Shown piece by piece: positions 1 to 10,724 of a stretch of DNA of 64,000 bases. This stretch comes from JAPORK01 sp026710285 (GTDB lineage Bacteria; Pseudomonadota; Gammaproteobacteria; Pseudomonadales; Endozoicomonadaceae). The DNA is taken from assembly GCA_965201045.1 (NCBI GenBank), contig OZ241746.1, positions 124,001-188,000 on the forward strand. Direction: 5' to 3'. Every line of letters begins with the position of its first letter. Within the stretch, counting starts at the first letter, position 1. The position numbers and the translations under genes are program-made. The notes under the pieces are model-generated. The model was given only the letters and a program-made list of their open reading frames with translations. It made no database searches and had not been told where the DNA came from.

Positions 1-3000
1 GAGGTACTCTGGTATCTGTATAGTGATAATTTATTATTTTATTTATTGTTTGTTTTTGTTGTATGGATTGCAACGTTTCCTGAATAACGGCTAGCCGGTT
101 CAGCGGTGTAAAAGTATAATTTTGTCGAATAATCACCGGTGCCTGTTTCAGTTCTGAACCAATAAGTGATGTATCATGTGGACACAAAGGTAAACCGGGC
201 GATCCCTGGCACTGCATACTGATCAGATTATCCAATATATCATATTGATAGTGTAATATAGCAAATTGATTTTTTTCTGCCATTTGACTGAGCCTGATAA
301 TATTACCATTAATATCATGCGTCATCGACCATACAGATATCAGCTGTTTTCTTTGTGTATCGATTATCTGATCCTGGTGTCCCCATGCATCATAGTGAAA
401 TGTACGATACATACCACTTCCATAATTAATATGTTGTATACGGGAAAAATTATCGTACACAGGTACAAGTAACATTTTGATATTATTTTTTTTATATGAC
501 TGATAATTTATACGAGCAATGCGTCCTAACCAGTCATATTGAATATTTGTCTTATTACCGGAAATATCTGTAGTGCTTAAAATACGCCGATTATTATCAT
601 ATTTCCATTGCAGCTTATAATCAGAATAGCTGTTTTTTCCAATATGAATTAGTTGTTTTATTAACCCGTCATCACTATAGAAATAAGTTTTAGTACCTGT
701 GACATCTGTTTCTTTCTGTATATTTAATGTGATACGATTATAATCAAAAACCCATTGTTGCTTATTATCTGTAAACTGACTAACAGGAAGATTTAAACAG
801 TTATATTTCCATGAAAAAATGTGCCGATTTGACCCTGTAATTGTCGCAATCATTCCATCTGTTGTGTAAGTATAAAAAGTACGTTTTCCATCTTCTCCTG
901 CATTCCAGATCATCTGTCCTGCCCTGTTGTAACCAAAAGATGATAACAGATAACACCTGCCTGAAACAGGATATATCCATGACTGTATAATTTCCCCTAT
1001 GAGATTATATACTGAATGCATTTTGTTTCCAGCAGGATCAATGATATCAGTTAACCTCCCCAGTGAATCATAGTTTTTTCGGATAGTTCTACCTACTGGA
1101 TCTTTTGTTATAGTCTGTCGTCCAAATCCATCATATGTGATCACAAAAACTTGTGCTTCAGGTTGTTTATCACTATTGAGACACAACGATCTTATCGAAG
1201 GCAGTGGACCTGTAGTTACTGGTAATATCCACTGTTTGACCGGCTGACTAAGTACATTTGCTTTTGATACAGAAATAACAGAACGTTCACCCTTTACAGT
1301 TTGCTGATAACTGACCACACATCTGTCACTATCATCATAATGCACAATAGTCATTCTTCCATCGGAAAGATGTTTCCGAATAGCTCTGCCTGTATCATCA
1401 TAATCCTGTATCGTGTCCAGTGTTTTCGTATATCCAAATTCATCTGTAACGTAACTACTTTTTCGGATAATACGCCCGTACTTATCATAGCTGTTTTTTT
1501 GTACCGGCCACCATTGACCCGATTGTCGTTTTCCTTCTCTGTCAATGGATTCAGTAAAACTTCTGAACATTCTTCCTGTACTGTCAAAGATAACTTTTTT
1601 CTGTAATCCATTAACGCCTGTAATAATGACCTGATTGAGATTTTTAGATATTGTATAATTATAATAAATACTGGCAGCAAAATCAGTGCCTGCAGCACGT
1701 TCTATTTTTATTAACCGGTCCCACTGATCATAATAATAACGATCACTATATTTTTTCTCTGTATCTGCTATCATTAGCACCTGATTTGTAAACAGACTGA
1801 CTGTGGTGTAAGAGGATACAAAACTTTTATTGCCAGGCAATTCAATAGCATTATAAGTTGTTTTAGTATGATTATCCGCACTTTTTATATAGTAATAATC
1901 TTTGATCATAGAGTCTGATAAATCAGTCTCATTCTGTTTACCCGTCACTATTAGCTGTTTTAATAAACCGTAAGTCAACAAATTATCAGGGTTATTATAA
2001 TAGTGACGAATTGTTGTTAATTGTCGATTACCCGACTGTTTAGTTTGATGATACAGTACAGCAATATATCCCCTTCCGTTATGGTTAATCTCCTTACGGT
2101 AATAATTATATGTTGTTACCGGTAATAATGGATTTGCATTAGTTTCAATGCCAGCAGGATAATATATAGTGGATTTGGTTAGCGTAGCAAAAGGCCATGC
2201 CTTTGAAACAGCAGGACAGGCAGCATCACCAGTCAGTGGACAATAATGATTAACGGTTATACGCCCATAAATGTCTGTTTGCTTGATTACCCTTCCCTCT
2301 GTATCATAACGGGTAGCCATTGTGGTTACAGCGGGTTTATTCACCATACCCCCAAAGACTCGGGTTATTATTTTCAGGGGCAGACTGTAGGTAGCAGGTA
2401 AGTGAGCAAAAACGGTATGCGCACAACCATCCGGCTTATCAGTACGACAAAAAAAATAGTGTACTGCCGACAAAACTTGTCCAGTCCGGTCGCTAATTTG
2501 CTGTTCATCGGTCATCAGATGATATTTATTATAGGTACGAATTTCCCGTATAAGACCGTTATCCTGTTCAGTTTGATAAGTATAACTGACCGGTGCCTCA
2601 AACAGTTTGTCCTTTGGTGAACGGGTTGTAATATTTAACCCTGCATTAAAGCCAAGATAATTATGTTCATTAATGCTGGTTTTACCATACCGGTAACGAT
2701 TTACTATAACCGGTTCACCAAAACCTGGATTAATAGTTTTTTTAACCACTGCACATAATGTATAAAATGCTGATGTGCTATATGCCGGAACTTTTATTTC
2801 ATCTGTGCAATTATAAGCAATGTGACTCTTTAATCCTGTGGGATAATTCACGCCCGTTATAAAGTGGTGCAGATAATAAAAATAAATACCATGACCTGTA
2901 TTATCAGGTGATAAAGGTAGGCTCACACTATGTATTTCATTATTTTTTTTATCAATTAATACAACAACTGACTTACCATAACTCCCCTGACTAACAACCC

Positions 3001-3781
3001 GGATATTATGATTTTTTCTGTATAGTTTAATGCTATGTCCTTCAGCACCTTTTATCGATTGCAACAGATGAGTACCAGGTATATAATTAAAATAAACACT
3101 CCAACCATCCTGTTGCTCCAGACGAACTTCATAACCTTTATGATTCAGTGTTTCCCGTAAGCCATTAGCATAAGTAATTACAAAATGTGTGCTGATATCT
3201 CCCCGAATAACCATATCGTGAAGCTTATGGTACAATGGTCTCCAGTTACCATCCGACTGTTTCTTTAAAAAAAAATTTTGCCCAAAAGAAGTTGTCAGTT
3301 GACGACTAATCAAATTGAAGTGCGTCAAATTCCAGCTCCAACCTGTTCCCAACCCATCAGGGTTAGCTAATGTGCCGCTATTATAATTAACATTCAGATT
3401 GATATCAGGTCCATGCCCTAAATTACTCAGCATACTGCCTGTTTTAACATAAGCACTTAGAATACCTGTGCGTGGATCAACAGTAGCACCCCATGCTTTT
3501 TTAAAATTAAATGCATTTGACCATGGTTCTGTTTTATCAATCGCTGAAAAATAAGCCTTCTGTGGTTTTTTTTCTAAAGCTGATCTGCGCTTAATATAAT
3601 CTCTGTTTACCGCTTTATTATCGGTATTATAAAAATAATCAAAGGTTTTAGTATGCTTATCAGTGAGATTACTGTTTTTTATACTTATTTCAGAACAAAA
3701 CAAATTTATTATGCAACACAGTAATAAAATAATTAATATTGAAAAAAAACACAAAGATGTTTTTCTGTGTTGAATTAGCAT
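1..3781 (-). CDS. RHS/YD-repeat giant A (3' end beyond window edge)
   Basis: The first 1260 codons of an RHS giant are present; the C-terminal part lies left of the window. I chose the ATG at 3781 because AAGG sits just upstream and the protein then starts MLIQHRKTSLCF, followed by a hydrophobic segment like the other copies. The frame at the left edge matches the start frame and I see no internal stop. The EPWSNAFNF and VDPRTG motifs follow a linker that differs from its neighbours. It is a mosaic: the part near 2.3-2.5 kb resembles genes G and H, while the part near the left edge resembles C, D and E. The C-terminal effector domain cannot be judged here. Confidence 0.88.
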   Translation of the reverse strand, partial: MLIQHRKTSLCFFSILIILLLCCIINLFCSEISIKNSNLTDKHTKTFDYFYNTDNKAVNRDYIKRRSALEKKPQKAYFSAIDKTEPWSNAFNFKKAWGATVDPRTGILSAYVKTGSMLSNLGHGPDINLNVNYNSGTLANPDGLGTGWSWNLTHFNLISRQLTTSFGQNFFLKKQSDGNWRPLYHKLHDMVIRGDISTHFVITYANGLRETLNHKGYEVRLEQQDGWSVYFNYIPGTHLLQSIKGAEGHSIKLYRKNHNIRVVSQGSYGKSVVVLIDKKNNEIHSVSLPLSPDNTGHGIYFYYLHHFITGVNYPTGLKSHIAYNCTDEIKVPAYSTSAFYTLCAVVKKTINPGFGEPVIVNRYRYGKTSINEHNYLGFNAGLNITTRSPKDKLFEAPVSYTYQTEQDNGLIREIRTYNKYHLMTDEQQISDRTGQVLSAVHYFFCRTDKPDGCAHTVFAHLPATYSLPLKIITRVFGGMVNKPAVTTMATRYDTEGRVIKQTDIYGRITVNHYCPLTGDAACPAVSKAWPFATLTKSTIYYPAGIETNANPLLPVTTYNYYRKEINHNGRGYIAVLYHQTKQSGNRQLTTIRHYYNNPDNLLTYGLLKQLIVTGKQNETDLSDSMIKDYYYIKSADNHTKTTYNAIELPGNKSFVSSYTTVSLFTNQVLMIADTEKKYSDRYYYDQWDRLIKIERAAGTDFAASIYYNYTISKNLNQVIITGVNGLQKKVIFDSTGRMFRSFTESIDREGKRQSGQWWPVQKNSYDKYGRIIRKSSYVTDEFGYTKTLDTIQDYDDTGRAIRKHLSDGRMTIVHYDDSDRCVVSYQQTVKGERSVISVSKANVLSQPVKQWILPVTTGPLPSIRSLCLNSDKQPEAQVFVITYDGFGRQTITKDPVGRTIRKNYDSLGRLTDIIDPAGNKMHSVYNLIGEIIQSWIYPVSGRCYLLSSFGYNRAGQMIWNAGEDGKRTFYTYTTDGMIATITGSNRHIFSWKYNCLNLPVSQFTDNKQQWVFDYNRITLNIQKETDVTGTKTYFYSDDGLIKQLIHIGKNSYSDYKLQWKYDNNRRILSTTDISGNKTNIQYDWLGRIARINYQSYKKNNIKMLLVPVYDNFSRIQHINYGSGMYRTFHYDAWGHQDQIIDTQRKQLISVWSMTHDINGNIIRLSQMAEKNQFAILHYQYDILDNLISMQCQGSPGLPLCPHDTSLIGSELKQAPVIIRQNYTFTPLNRLAVIQETLQSIQQKQTINKIINYHYTDTRVP

Positions 3782-3831
3782 TTCTATACCTTATAACTGA
3801 TAATCAGGACTCTTTGCTTTTATTAATAATT

Positions 3832-3866
3832 ACAAAAGAAAAGCCTGTAATTCGTTTTTCTTTTGT
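3832..3866 (-). terminator. Possible terminator hairpin downstream of gene B
   Basis: A perfect 11-bp inverted repeat (ACAAAAGAAAA / TTTTCTTTTGT) with a loop of about 13 bases lies in the 108-bp spacer between genes B and A. It is about 25 bp past the stop codon of B. The stem is almost all A-T, so it may be weak. It could also be a regulatory palcindrome-like site for gene A. Confidence 0.3.
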
Positions 3867-3889
3867 ATTTAAAGCCAGATTGACAGGTT

Positions 3890-6800
3890 TTAAACTTTCA
3901 GATTAATCTGCATATAAAAAAGAACCATTTCCCCACTCGTATAATCATCTGTGTAAAACCATGTGTGCGGATTAGTCGTCCGGGTCCTCATTATACCACA
4001 TACGTCATTAAATTCATAAATAATGAAGGTGGTATTCATAAGATCAGATCCAGGATACTTTTCTACTACAGCTATATGGTTATAGCCAGCAACCACTGAA
4101 TAACTAGCATTATGTAGTGGTGAATTTTTAAAAATTTGCCAAAAGGAAAAATTTCCAATCTGAAAGTCACCATATTTTGTTGGTGTTAATATTTTTTTTA
4201 AAGCTGAAAAATACCGTTCCATTATTGTAGAATAATCATCCGACAAAATACATAATAAATAGCGTATAGACAAAAATTCATTCAGATCAGTAATATTAAG
4301 CGGCTCTTCGGCAATTGTATATGCCAATAAAATAATTCCGGTATCACACATTATATTTTCTCCACCGGGTGAGTGACGTAAATAAAGCCATGCCCCTGAA
4401 ACTGCATCTAAATCATTTAATCTCAAATGTCCATTGACTGCAATTAGTGAAAGTACATCCATCTGAGTAACAGGGGTAGGATTATCCTCAGGTATTTGTT
4501 CAACAGGATTATTTTCAATAACCAAGCTATTTGTCTCAGAATCAAAAATGGTTGCTTTTGTGATTCGCTGAAAAGGGACTTTAAACATTTCAAGATCCAC
4601 TGTACTCGCCACCTCTTCATTAATGGCAAAGGGTAAACAATTAGCAACTCCCACTGCAACTGAAACAGCCATTTCTGCCATACCTATAATCTTTCCTGCG
4701 ATATTAAGCCCTTTATTAGCAGGCACTGCAGCAGCTATAACAGGGATACTACCAATTGCAGCAGTACCTGCCACAACGCCTGCCAGCACCGCAGATCCTG
4801 CACCGGCAGCGGCTGCTCCTAGGGTGGCAACAGTACATCCTGCCTGCATAACCGCAGCAGTAATATTAGCCCAGCGCTGATGTAGTGCACTCAAACCCAG
4901 CGTGCTAATATAACCTGCCCATTTAAAAACTTCCCCCAGCCACTGTGGACTATTACCGGACGGATCCGTATTCATAACCGGATTATTACAATCAAAAGCA
5001 TAACCATCACCCGCAGGATCTTCGCTGAAGAAATAGCGTTGTTCCGGATTATACGTCCGGTTACCGTTACCTAAAAATTGCCAACCCGTGCCAGGATCTG
5101 TTCGTTCACCATCGAACCCCTGCAAAGTTTGCTGATAAAGAGGGAACATTTCTGTTTTTTTATGCCACACCATACCATAGGGACTGTAAATATTACGTTG
5201 CTTAAAGTGATACTGACCTTTGTGATTTTTTCTAAAAATACCGATAATATCACCTTTATAGCTATTTTGATAATATTCACTGATCATTCCGTCTGTAGTT
5301 TTTGCTACACCCAGGTAACCAGTAACGTGTGTATCTTGCTCTGGACTGATAATTTTTTCATTTACAAGTGCATCACTACAATAGATAAGATAACTGAGAC
5401 CTTCCGGGCTTTTTTCCATTACTTCCTTTCCACTACCATCATAGGTATAGTCAATCAGCTTTCCTGCAGATGAAACTACCCGGGTGACTTCATTCCATAT
5501 ATTGTAAGTAATATGATGTTGTCCATCCGTTATCATATTTCCAGCAGAATCATAAGTAAAATTTTGTAAATTTGGTCTGTGTTGATTCCATGTAGTACTG
5601 ATTTGCTGAAGGCGCAGAGGTATTTTAGCATCTGTATAATGATAATTAATTACTTTATCTATTGTTTTTCCTTGTTGCATGGGTTGTAATATTTCTCGAA
5701 CCGTAGCCAGCCGGTTAAGGGGTGTAAAAGTATAACTCTGTCTGAGAATAATTGGTGCTTGTTTTAGTTTTGAACCACTAAGCGATGTATCATGTGGACA
5801 CAAAGGTAAACCAGACGAACCCTGACACTGCATGCCAACCAGATTATTCATCCTGTCATACTGATAGTGCAGCACAGCAAGCTGGTCTTTCTCTGCTGTT
5901 TGACTGAGTCTGACAATATTACCACTAATATCATATATCATCGACCATGCAGATATAAGCTGTTTTCTTTGTGTATCAGTGACCTGATCTTTATGTCCCC
6001 AAATATCGTAGTGAAACTCGCGGTACATACCACTACCATAATTAATATGTTGTATCCTGGAAAAACCATCATAAACAGGTATAAACAGCGTTTCTTTACT
6101 ATTTTTCTTATAAGCGTGATAACTGATACGGGCAATACGTCCCAGCCAGTCATATTGAATATATTTATCATTACCATAAATATCTGTAACACTTACAATG
6201 CGCCGGTTATTATCATATCTCCAATGTAGTGTATAATCAAAATAGCTATTTTTTCCGGAATGGATTAATTGTTGTATTAGCCCGTCATCACTATAGAAAT
6301 AAGTTTTAGTACCAGTGATATCTGTTTTTTTCTGTATATTTAATGTAATGTGATTATAACCAACAATCCACTGTTGTTTATTATCTGTGGACTGACTAAC
6401 AGGAAGATTTAAAAGATTATATTTCCATAAAAAAACATGTTGGCTTGGATTTGTAATCGTTTCAACCAGTCTGTCTACTGTGTAAGTATAAAAAGTATGT
6501 CTTCCATCTTCTCCTGCCTTCCAGATTAGCTGTCCTGCCTGATTGTAACCAGAGGATGATAATAGATAACGCCCTCCTGAAACAGGATATGACCAGGATT
6601 GCACAATCTGTCCTGTAAGATTATATACCGAGTGCATTCTGTTTCCGGCAGGATCGATAGTATCGGTTAATCGTCCCAACTCATCATAGCGCCTCCTGAT
6701 CAATCTACCCATCTGATCCTGTTTTGCAATCTGTCGTCCAAATCCATCATATGTAATCACAGACACTCGTGCTTCAGGTTGCTTATCACCACTAAGGCAG

Positions 6801-9394
6801 AGTGATCTTACTGAAGGTAGCGGACCTGTAGCTGCTGGTAATATCCATTGTCTGACCGGTCGACTGAGCACATTTGCTTTTGACACAGAGATAACAGAGC
6901 GTTGACCCTGTGCAGTTTGCTGATAACTAACCACACACCTATCGCTGTCGTCATAGTGCATAACCGCTATGCTTCCACTGGGAAGATGTGTTCGGATAAC
7001 TCTGCCGGTATCGTCATAATCCTTTGTGATATCAAGTGTTTTTGTATGCCCGAATTCATCTTTAGCATACTTGCTTTTTCGGAAAACACGTCCGTACTGA
7101 TCATAGCTGGTTTTTTGTACCGGCCACCAGTGACCTTGTTGTTGTTTTCCTGCTATATCAATTGATTCAGTAAAACTTTTCAAAACCCTTCCGAAACTGT
7201 CAAAAATAACTTTTTGCTGCAATCCATTCACAGCTGTAAACATAACCTGATTAAGATTTTCAGACACCGTATAATTATAATAAACACTGGCAGCAAAATC
7301 AGTGCCAACAGCACGTTCTGTTTTTATTAGCCGATCCCACTGGTCATAGTAATAACAGTTACTGTATTTTTTCTCTGCATCGGTTATCATAAGTACCTGG
7401 TTTGTAAACATACTGGTGGTTGTATAAGATGACATGACACGTTTATTTCCAGATAACTCAATGGCACTATGAGTTGTTTTAGTATAACTATCCGGACTTT
7501 TTATATAATAGTAATCTTTGATTACAGAATATGATAAATCACTCTTATTCTGTTTACCTGTCACTACCAGCTGTTTTAATAAACCGTAAGTTAACAGATC
7601 ATCATGATTATTATAATAGTGACGTATAAATATTAACTGTTGATTACCCGATCGCTTAATTTGATGATCCAGTACAACAATATATCCTCTTTCATTATGG
7701 TTAATCTCCCTACGATAATAATTATACGTTGTTACTGGTAATGGTGGATTTATATTGGTTTTTATATCAGCAGGATACAAGGTAGTGGATTTAGTTAGCA
7801 TAGCAAAAGGCCATGCCTTTGAAACAGCAGGACAGGCGGTATCACCACTCAGTGGACAGTAATGGTTAACAGTTACACGCCCATAAATATCTGTTTTCCT
7901 AATCACTCTTCCCTGATTATCATAACGGGCAGTTACTGTGGTAACAGCAGGTGTATCTGCTGTATCTCCCCACACCCGGGTTATTATTTTTAAGGGAAGA
8001 CTGTAGGTAGCAGGTAAATCAGCAAAAGCGGTATGTGCACAACCGTCTGATTGATCAGTACGACAAAAAAAGTAATGCGCTGCTGATAAAATATGTCCGG
8101 TTCGGTCACTAATCTGCTGCTCATTGGTCATCAGATGATATTTATTGTAGGTACGAATTTCTCGTATAAGACCATTATCCTGCTCAGTCTGATAAGTATA
8201 ATTGACCGGGGCTTCAAACAACCGATCTTTTGACGAATCGGTTGTAATATTTAGTTTTGCATTAAAGCTAAGATAATTGTGTTCATTGCTATTGGTTTTA
8301 CCGTACCGGTAACGACTTACCATAACTGGTTCACCAAAACCCGGATCAATGGTTTCTTTAACCACTGCACACAATGCATGAAATGCTGATGTGCTATATG
8401 GCGGAACTTTTATTTCATCTGTGCAATTATAAGTAATCTGATTTTTTAACCCTGTCGGATAATTTACACCAGTCATAAAATGATACATATAATAAAAATA
8501 AATACCATGACCCGTATCATCAGGTGATAAAGGTAGAGTGATACTACGTATTTCATTATTTTTTTTATTAATTAATACGACAACCGGCTTACCAGTACTC
8601 CCCTGACTAACAACCCGAATATTATGACTCTTTCTGTATAGTTTAATGCTATGTCCTTCAGTATCTTCTATCGCTTGCAACAGATGAGTACCAGGTATAT
8701 AACTAAAACAGACACCCCATCCATCCTGTTGCTCTAAGCGCACTTCATAACCTTTATGGTTGAGTGTTTCCCGCAGACCATTGGCATAAGTAATTACAAA
8801 ATGTGTACTGATATCTCCCCGAATAACCATATCATGAAGTTTATGGTACAATGGCCACCAGTGACCATCTGGTTGCTTCTTTAAATAAAAGTTTTGTCCA
8901 AAAGAGGTGGTCAGCTGACGAGTAACTGGATTGAAATGCGTCAGATTCCAGCTCCAGCCTGTTCCCAATCCGTCCGGGTTAGCTAACGCACTACTGCTAT
9001 AATTAACATTAAGACTGATATCAGGTCCGTGACCTAAATTACTCAACATACTACCTGTCTTAACATAAGCACTGAGAATACCTGTACGTGGATCAACAGT
9101 AGTTCCCCACACTTTTTTAAAATTAAATGCATTTGACCATGGTTTTGTTTCATCTGATGCTGAAGAATAAATCTGCTGTAGTTTTTTTTCTGAACCTGAT
9201 TTGCGCTTAGCATAATATTTATCTGTTGCTTTATTTTCAGTGTTATCGAAATAATCAAAGGGCTTAGTATACTTATCAGTAAAATGACTAATTTGTATAT
9301 TTTCTTCTGTACAAAATAAATTTATTGTACAACATAGTAACGAGGTAATTAATATAAAAAAGAGCAAAAATATTTTTTTATGTTGAATCAACAT
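3890..9394 (-). CDS. RHS/YD-repeat giant B with Cys/His C-terminal domain
   Basis: An 1834-residue protein. An in-frame ATG lies 17 codons further upstream, but the ATG at 9394 has a better AAGGTG site and aligns with the starts of all other copies. Residues 1-28 form a hydrophobic export or anchor segment with no clear lipobox. A linker, the VDPRTG domain and YD repeats follow, and the core closes at a DPSGNSP motif. After that comes an Ala/Gly-rich hydrophobic stretch and a C-terminal domain with Cys about 1683 in CDTG, His about 1773 in GYNHI and a YEF motif about 1793. Its tail after the YEF motif is the most divergent of the first array. YD shells in known Rhs and TcC proteins encapsulate the C-terminal toxin; that role here is inferred. 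Confidence 0.9.
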   Translation of the reverse strand: MLIQHKKIFLLFFILITSLLCCTINLFCTEENIQISHFTDKYTKPFDYFDNTENKATDKYYAKRKSGSEKKLQQIYSSASDETKPWSNAFNFKKVWGTTVDPRTGILSAYVKTGSMLSNLGHGPDISLNVNYSSSALANPDGLGTGWSWNLTHFNPVTRQLTTSFGQNFYLKKQPDGHWWPLYHKLHDMVIRGDISTHFVITYANGLRETLNHKGYEVRLEQQDGWGVCFSYIPGTHLLQAIEDTEGHSIKLYRKSHNIRVVSQGSTGKPVVVLINKKNNEIRSITLPLSPDDTGHGIYFYYMYHFMTGVNYPTGLKNQITYNCTDEIKVPPYSTSAFHALCAVVKETIDPGFGEPVMVSRYRYGKTNSNEHNYLSFNAKLNITTDSSKDRLFEAPVNYTYQTEQDNGLIREIRTYNKYHLMTNEQQISDRTGHILSAAHYFFCRTDQSDGCAHTAFADLPATYSLPLKIITRVWGDTADTPAVTTVTARYDNQGRVIRKTDIYGRVTVNHYCPLSGDTACPAVSKAWPFAMLTKSTTLYPADIKTNINPPLPVTTYNYYRREINHNERGYIVVLDHQIKRSGNQQLIFIRHYYNNHDDLLTYGLLKQLVVTGKQNKSDLSYSVIKDYYYIKSPDSYTKTTHSAIELSGNKRVMSSYTTTSMFTNQVLMITDAEKKYSNCYYYDQWDRLIKTERAVGTDFAASVYYNYTVSENLNQVMFTAVNGLQQKVIFDSFGRVLKSFTESIDIAGKQQQGHWWPVQKTSYDQYGRVFRKSKYAKDEFGHTKTLDITKDYDDTGRVIRTHLPSGSIAVMHYDDSDRCVVSYQQTAQGQRSVISVSKANVLSRPVRQWILPAATGPLPSVRSLCLSGDKQPEARVSVITYDGFGRQIAKQDQMGRLIRRRYDELGRLTDTIDPAGNRMHSVYNLTGQIVQSWSYPVSGGRYLLSSSGYNQAGQLIWKAGEDGRHTFYTYTVDRLVETITNPSQHVFLWKYNLLNLPVSQSTDNKQQWIVGYNHITLNIQKKTDITGTKTYFYSDDGLIQQLIHSGKNSYFDYTLHWRYDNNRRIVSVTDIYGNDKYIQYDWLGRIARISYHAYKKNSKETLFIPVYDGFSRIQHINYGSGMYREFHYDIWGHKDQVTDTQRKQLISAWSMIYDISGNIVRLSQTAEKDQLAVLHYQYDRMNNLVGMQCQGSSGLPLCPHDTSLSGSKLKQAPIILRQSYTFTPLNRLATVREILQPMQQGKTIDKVINYHYTDAKIPLRLQQISTTWNQHRPNLQNFTYDSAGNMITDGQHHITYNIWNEVTRVVSSAGKLIDYTYDGSGKEVMEKSPEGLSYLIYCSDALVNEKIISPEQDTHVTGYLGVAKTTDGMISEYYQNSYKGDIIGIFRKNHKGQYHFKQRNIYSPYGMVWHKKTEMFPLYQQTLQGFDGERTDPGTGWQFLGNGNRTYNPEQRYFFSEDPAGDGYAFDCNNPVMNTDPSGNSPQWLGEVFKWAGYISTLGLSALHQRWANITAAVMQAGCTVATLGAAAAGAGSAVLAGVVAGTAAIGSIPVIAAAVPANKGLNIAGKIIGMAEMAVSVAVGVANCLPFAINEEVASTVDLEMFKVPFQRITKATIFDSETNSLVIENNPVEQIPEDNPTPVTQMDVLSLIAVNGHLRLNDLDAVSGAWLYLRHSPGGENIMCDTGIILLAYTIAEEPLNITDLNEFLSIRYLLCILSDDYSTIMERYFSALKKILTPTKYGDFQIGNFSFWQIFKNSPLHNASYSVVAGYNHIAVVEKYPGSDLMNTTFIIYEFNDVCGIMRTRTTNPHTWFYTDDYTSGEMVLFYMQINLKV

Positions 9395-9503
9395 TTTTAC
9401 ACCTTGTGAATCGATCAATAGTTGAATAACCCGTAACTCCTCCATAACTACAGGTAAAAATACTTTTGTAATGTATCAGATATTTTTTTGCTATCTGCGT
9501 AAA

Positions 9504-9988
9504 ATCCTGAAGTTTATAAAATTTTTTTTCTTCACCTCTGCAAGCATCACTAAGACTTTCATTTGCCTTAAACTGTTTATCCCGAATATCATTTTCATTA
9601 CTGTTATTTAATGTCTCCATAAATATTTTCATATATTTTATAAACTGATCTGCTGTTGATTTTTTATTGGGAGGAAGCAACAAGTATCTTTTATTTTTTT
9701 CATCAATCACTGAAAAATTAATTTTATAATTATTAGTTATTAAATAATTATTCTGTGATTTTAATTTTTATAAAAACGCTGGATCTTTTTTAACGTATTC
9801 AATCAAATTTTTACACTCTTGCTTTATTTTTTTATTAATAATTTTTATTGCAGCTTCAGCATTCAGAAATTTCTGCGCAATTTCTTTTATATCTTTCTTT
9901 TTTGTGTTTTTTTTACTTCGGTTTTATCTGTTTTTTTGGTCTCAGCAGTGGTATTGATAACCATATCGCCAGTTTTTCTTATATCCAT
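9504..9988 (-). pseudogene. Broken small gene (frameshift, nonsense codon, 3' truncation), unrecognised
   Basis: An ATG at 9988 opens MDIRKTGDMVINTTAET and ends after 33 codons. Shifting frame at the A-rich tract near 9890-9905 restores a helical reading (KDIKEIAQKFLNAEAAIK) that runs to a TAA at 9768-9770. Past that stop, the same frame continues as SVIDEKNKRYLLLPPNKK and a charged helical region, until it runs into the upstream leader block of gene B near 9503. A GTG at 9710 could start the last part as a separate protein of 110 codons, but its final 38 or so codons are only the shared RHS leader read in another frame. Together this looks like one Lys-rich, helical gene of unknown function disabled by two lesions. 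I do not recognise the family. Confidence 0.45.
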
Positions 9989-10475
9989 TTATTTACTCTT
10001 GTTTTAAATTTTAAAGCATGAATAATGTTCTGAAAATATAAAAAACTGAATTGGCTTTTCTATCTGCAAAACATAATTTGTTGTGATGTCAACTCTTAAG
10101 AAGAAAAGCTATGATTATTAATCCAGCAAAACGATTTCAGAAAGATTTATTTAACTTAAGATTAAGACTTAACGGAACCAGATTCCTGAATAAAAAATGA
10201 GCTATCTTAGATTTTTGACAGCTGTTTTTTTTAGTAAACTATCTGACTTTTTACATTATGAATATGCTATAAAAGTGATTTTACTCCACAATTTAATACA
10301 AAGATACTTTTTTGTTGTATATGAGACTATCTGAAAATAAAAAAACCATAATATGATTTGTGATTATAGTGTTGAAAGCAGATATGTATAAAAATTATCT
10401 AAATGAATTTATCTTGCTACTTTTTATATTTACCAAAAATAAAAAGTCTGCTGATTAATTATTTAATGGGATCAT
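9989..10475. other. Intergenic stretch without recognised gene
   Basis: About 490 bp of very AT-rich sequence between two broken genes. The longest plus-strand reading I noticed is 29 codons from an ATG at 10110 (MIINPAKRFQKDLFN), with no support for being real. I see no tRNA, repeat or clear promoter. Confidence 0.5.
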
Positions 10476-10722
10476 ATGAAATATCATCATCCGGTTATTC
10501 CAACAAAAGAAAAACTCAAAGATGAAAAACACCTTCCGCACCCAAAAATGTATGTTAGCGGTTATGGTCGTAATCCTTATAGTGTTAAATGGATGCGTTT
10601 TGAGGAAGAAGCTGATTATCCTGAAATTGTAAAAACTTTACCTCATGTCGCCTAGTGGAAGACATTGAAGAGGCTATTGCCGGTAAAAATGTTATCATTA
10701 AACCCAGCAGCCCAAACCCGGG
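10476..10722 (+). pseudogene. VOC/glyoxalase-like protein fragment, frameshifted and truncated
   Basis: The ATG at 10476 gives 59 codons (starting MKYHHPVIPTKEKL and including YVSGYGRNPYSVKWMRF and LPHVA) before a TAG at 10653. In another frame the reading continues directly as VEDIEEAIAGKNVIIKPSSP, so one small indel has broken the gene. The order 'HPVIPT..., KMYVSGY..NPY..KWMRFE, PHVA(F)xVEDIEEAI.GK.VIIKP.SP' is what I remember for a small vicinal-oxygen-chelate family protein of about 120 residues. The remaining C-terminal strand is lost at a junction near 10723, where RHS leader sequence of opposite orientation begins. The family call comes from memory of the pattern, not from a search. 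Confidence 0.55.
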
Positions 10723-10724
10723 TT

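Noticed and set aside
3680..3781. Lipoprotein signal in the giants' N termini (LCC or LFC)
   Set aside because: The residues before the cysteines (L, F or C at -1) do not fit a lipobox, which needs a small residue there.
4623..4880. Ala-rich plus-strand open frames opposite the hydrophobic region of each giant
   Set aside because: They are antisense shadows of the Ala/Gly-rich codons and recur only because the giants are paralogues.
9395..9445. In-frame upstream ATG adding 17 codons (MEELRVIQ...) to B, and likewise to C and D
   Set aside because: The inner ATG has a well-placed AAGGTG/AAGGTA site and is followed by a signal-like segment; other paralogues start at the equivalent inner Met and lack the extension.
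9378..9710. 110-codon minus-strand frame directly before B as an immunity or partner gene
   Set aside because: Its last third is the shared RHS leader read in another frame, it needs a GTG start, and it is in frame with an upstream stop of a clearly broken gene.
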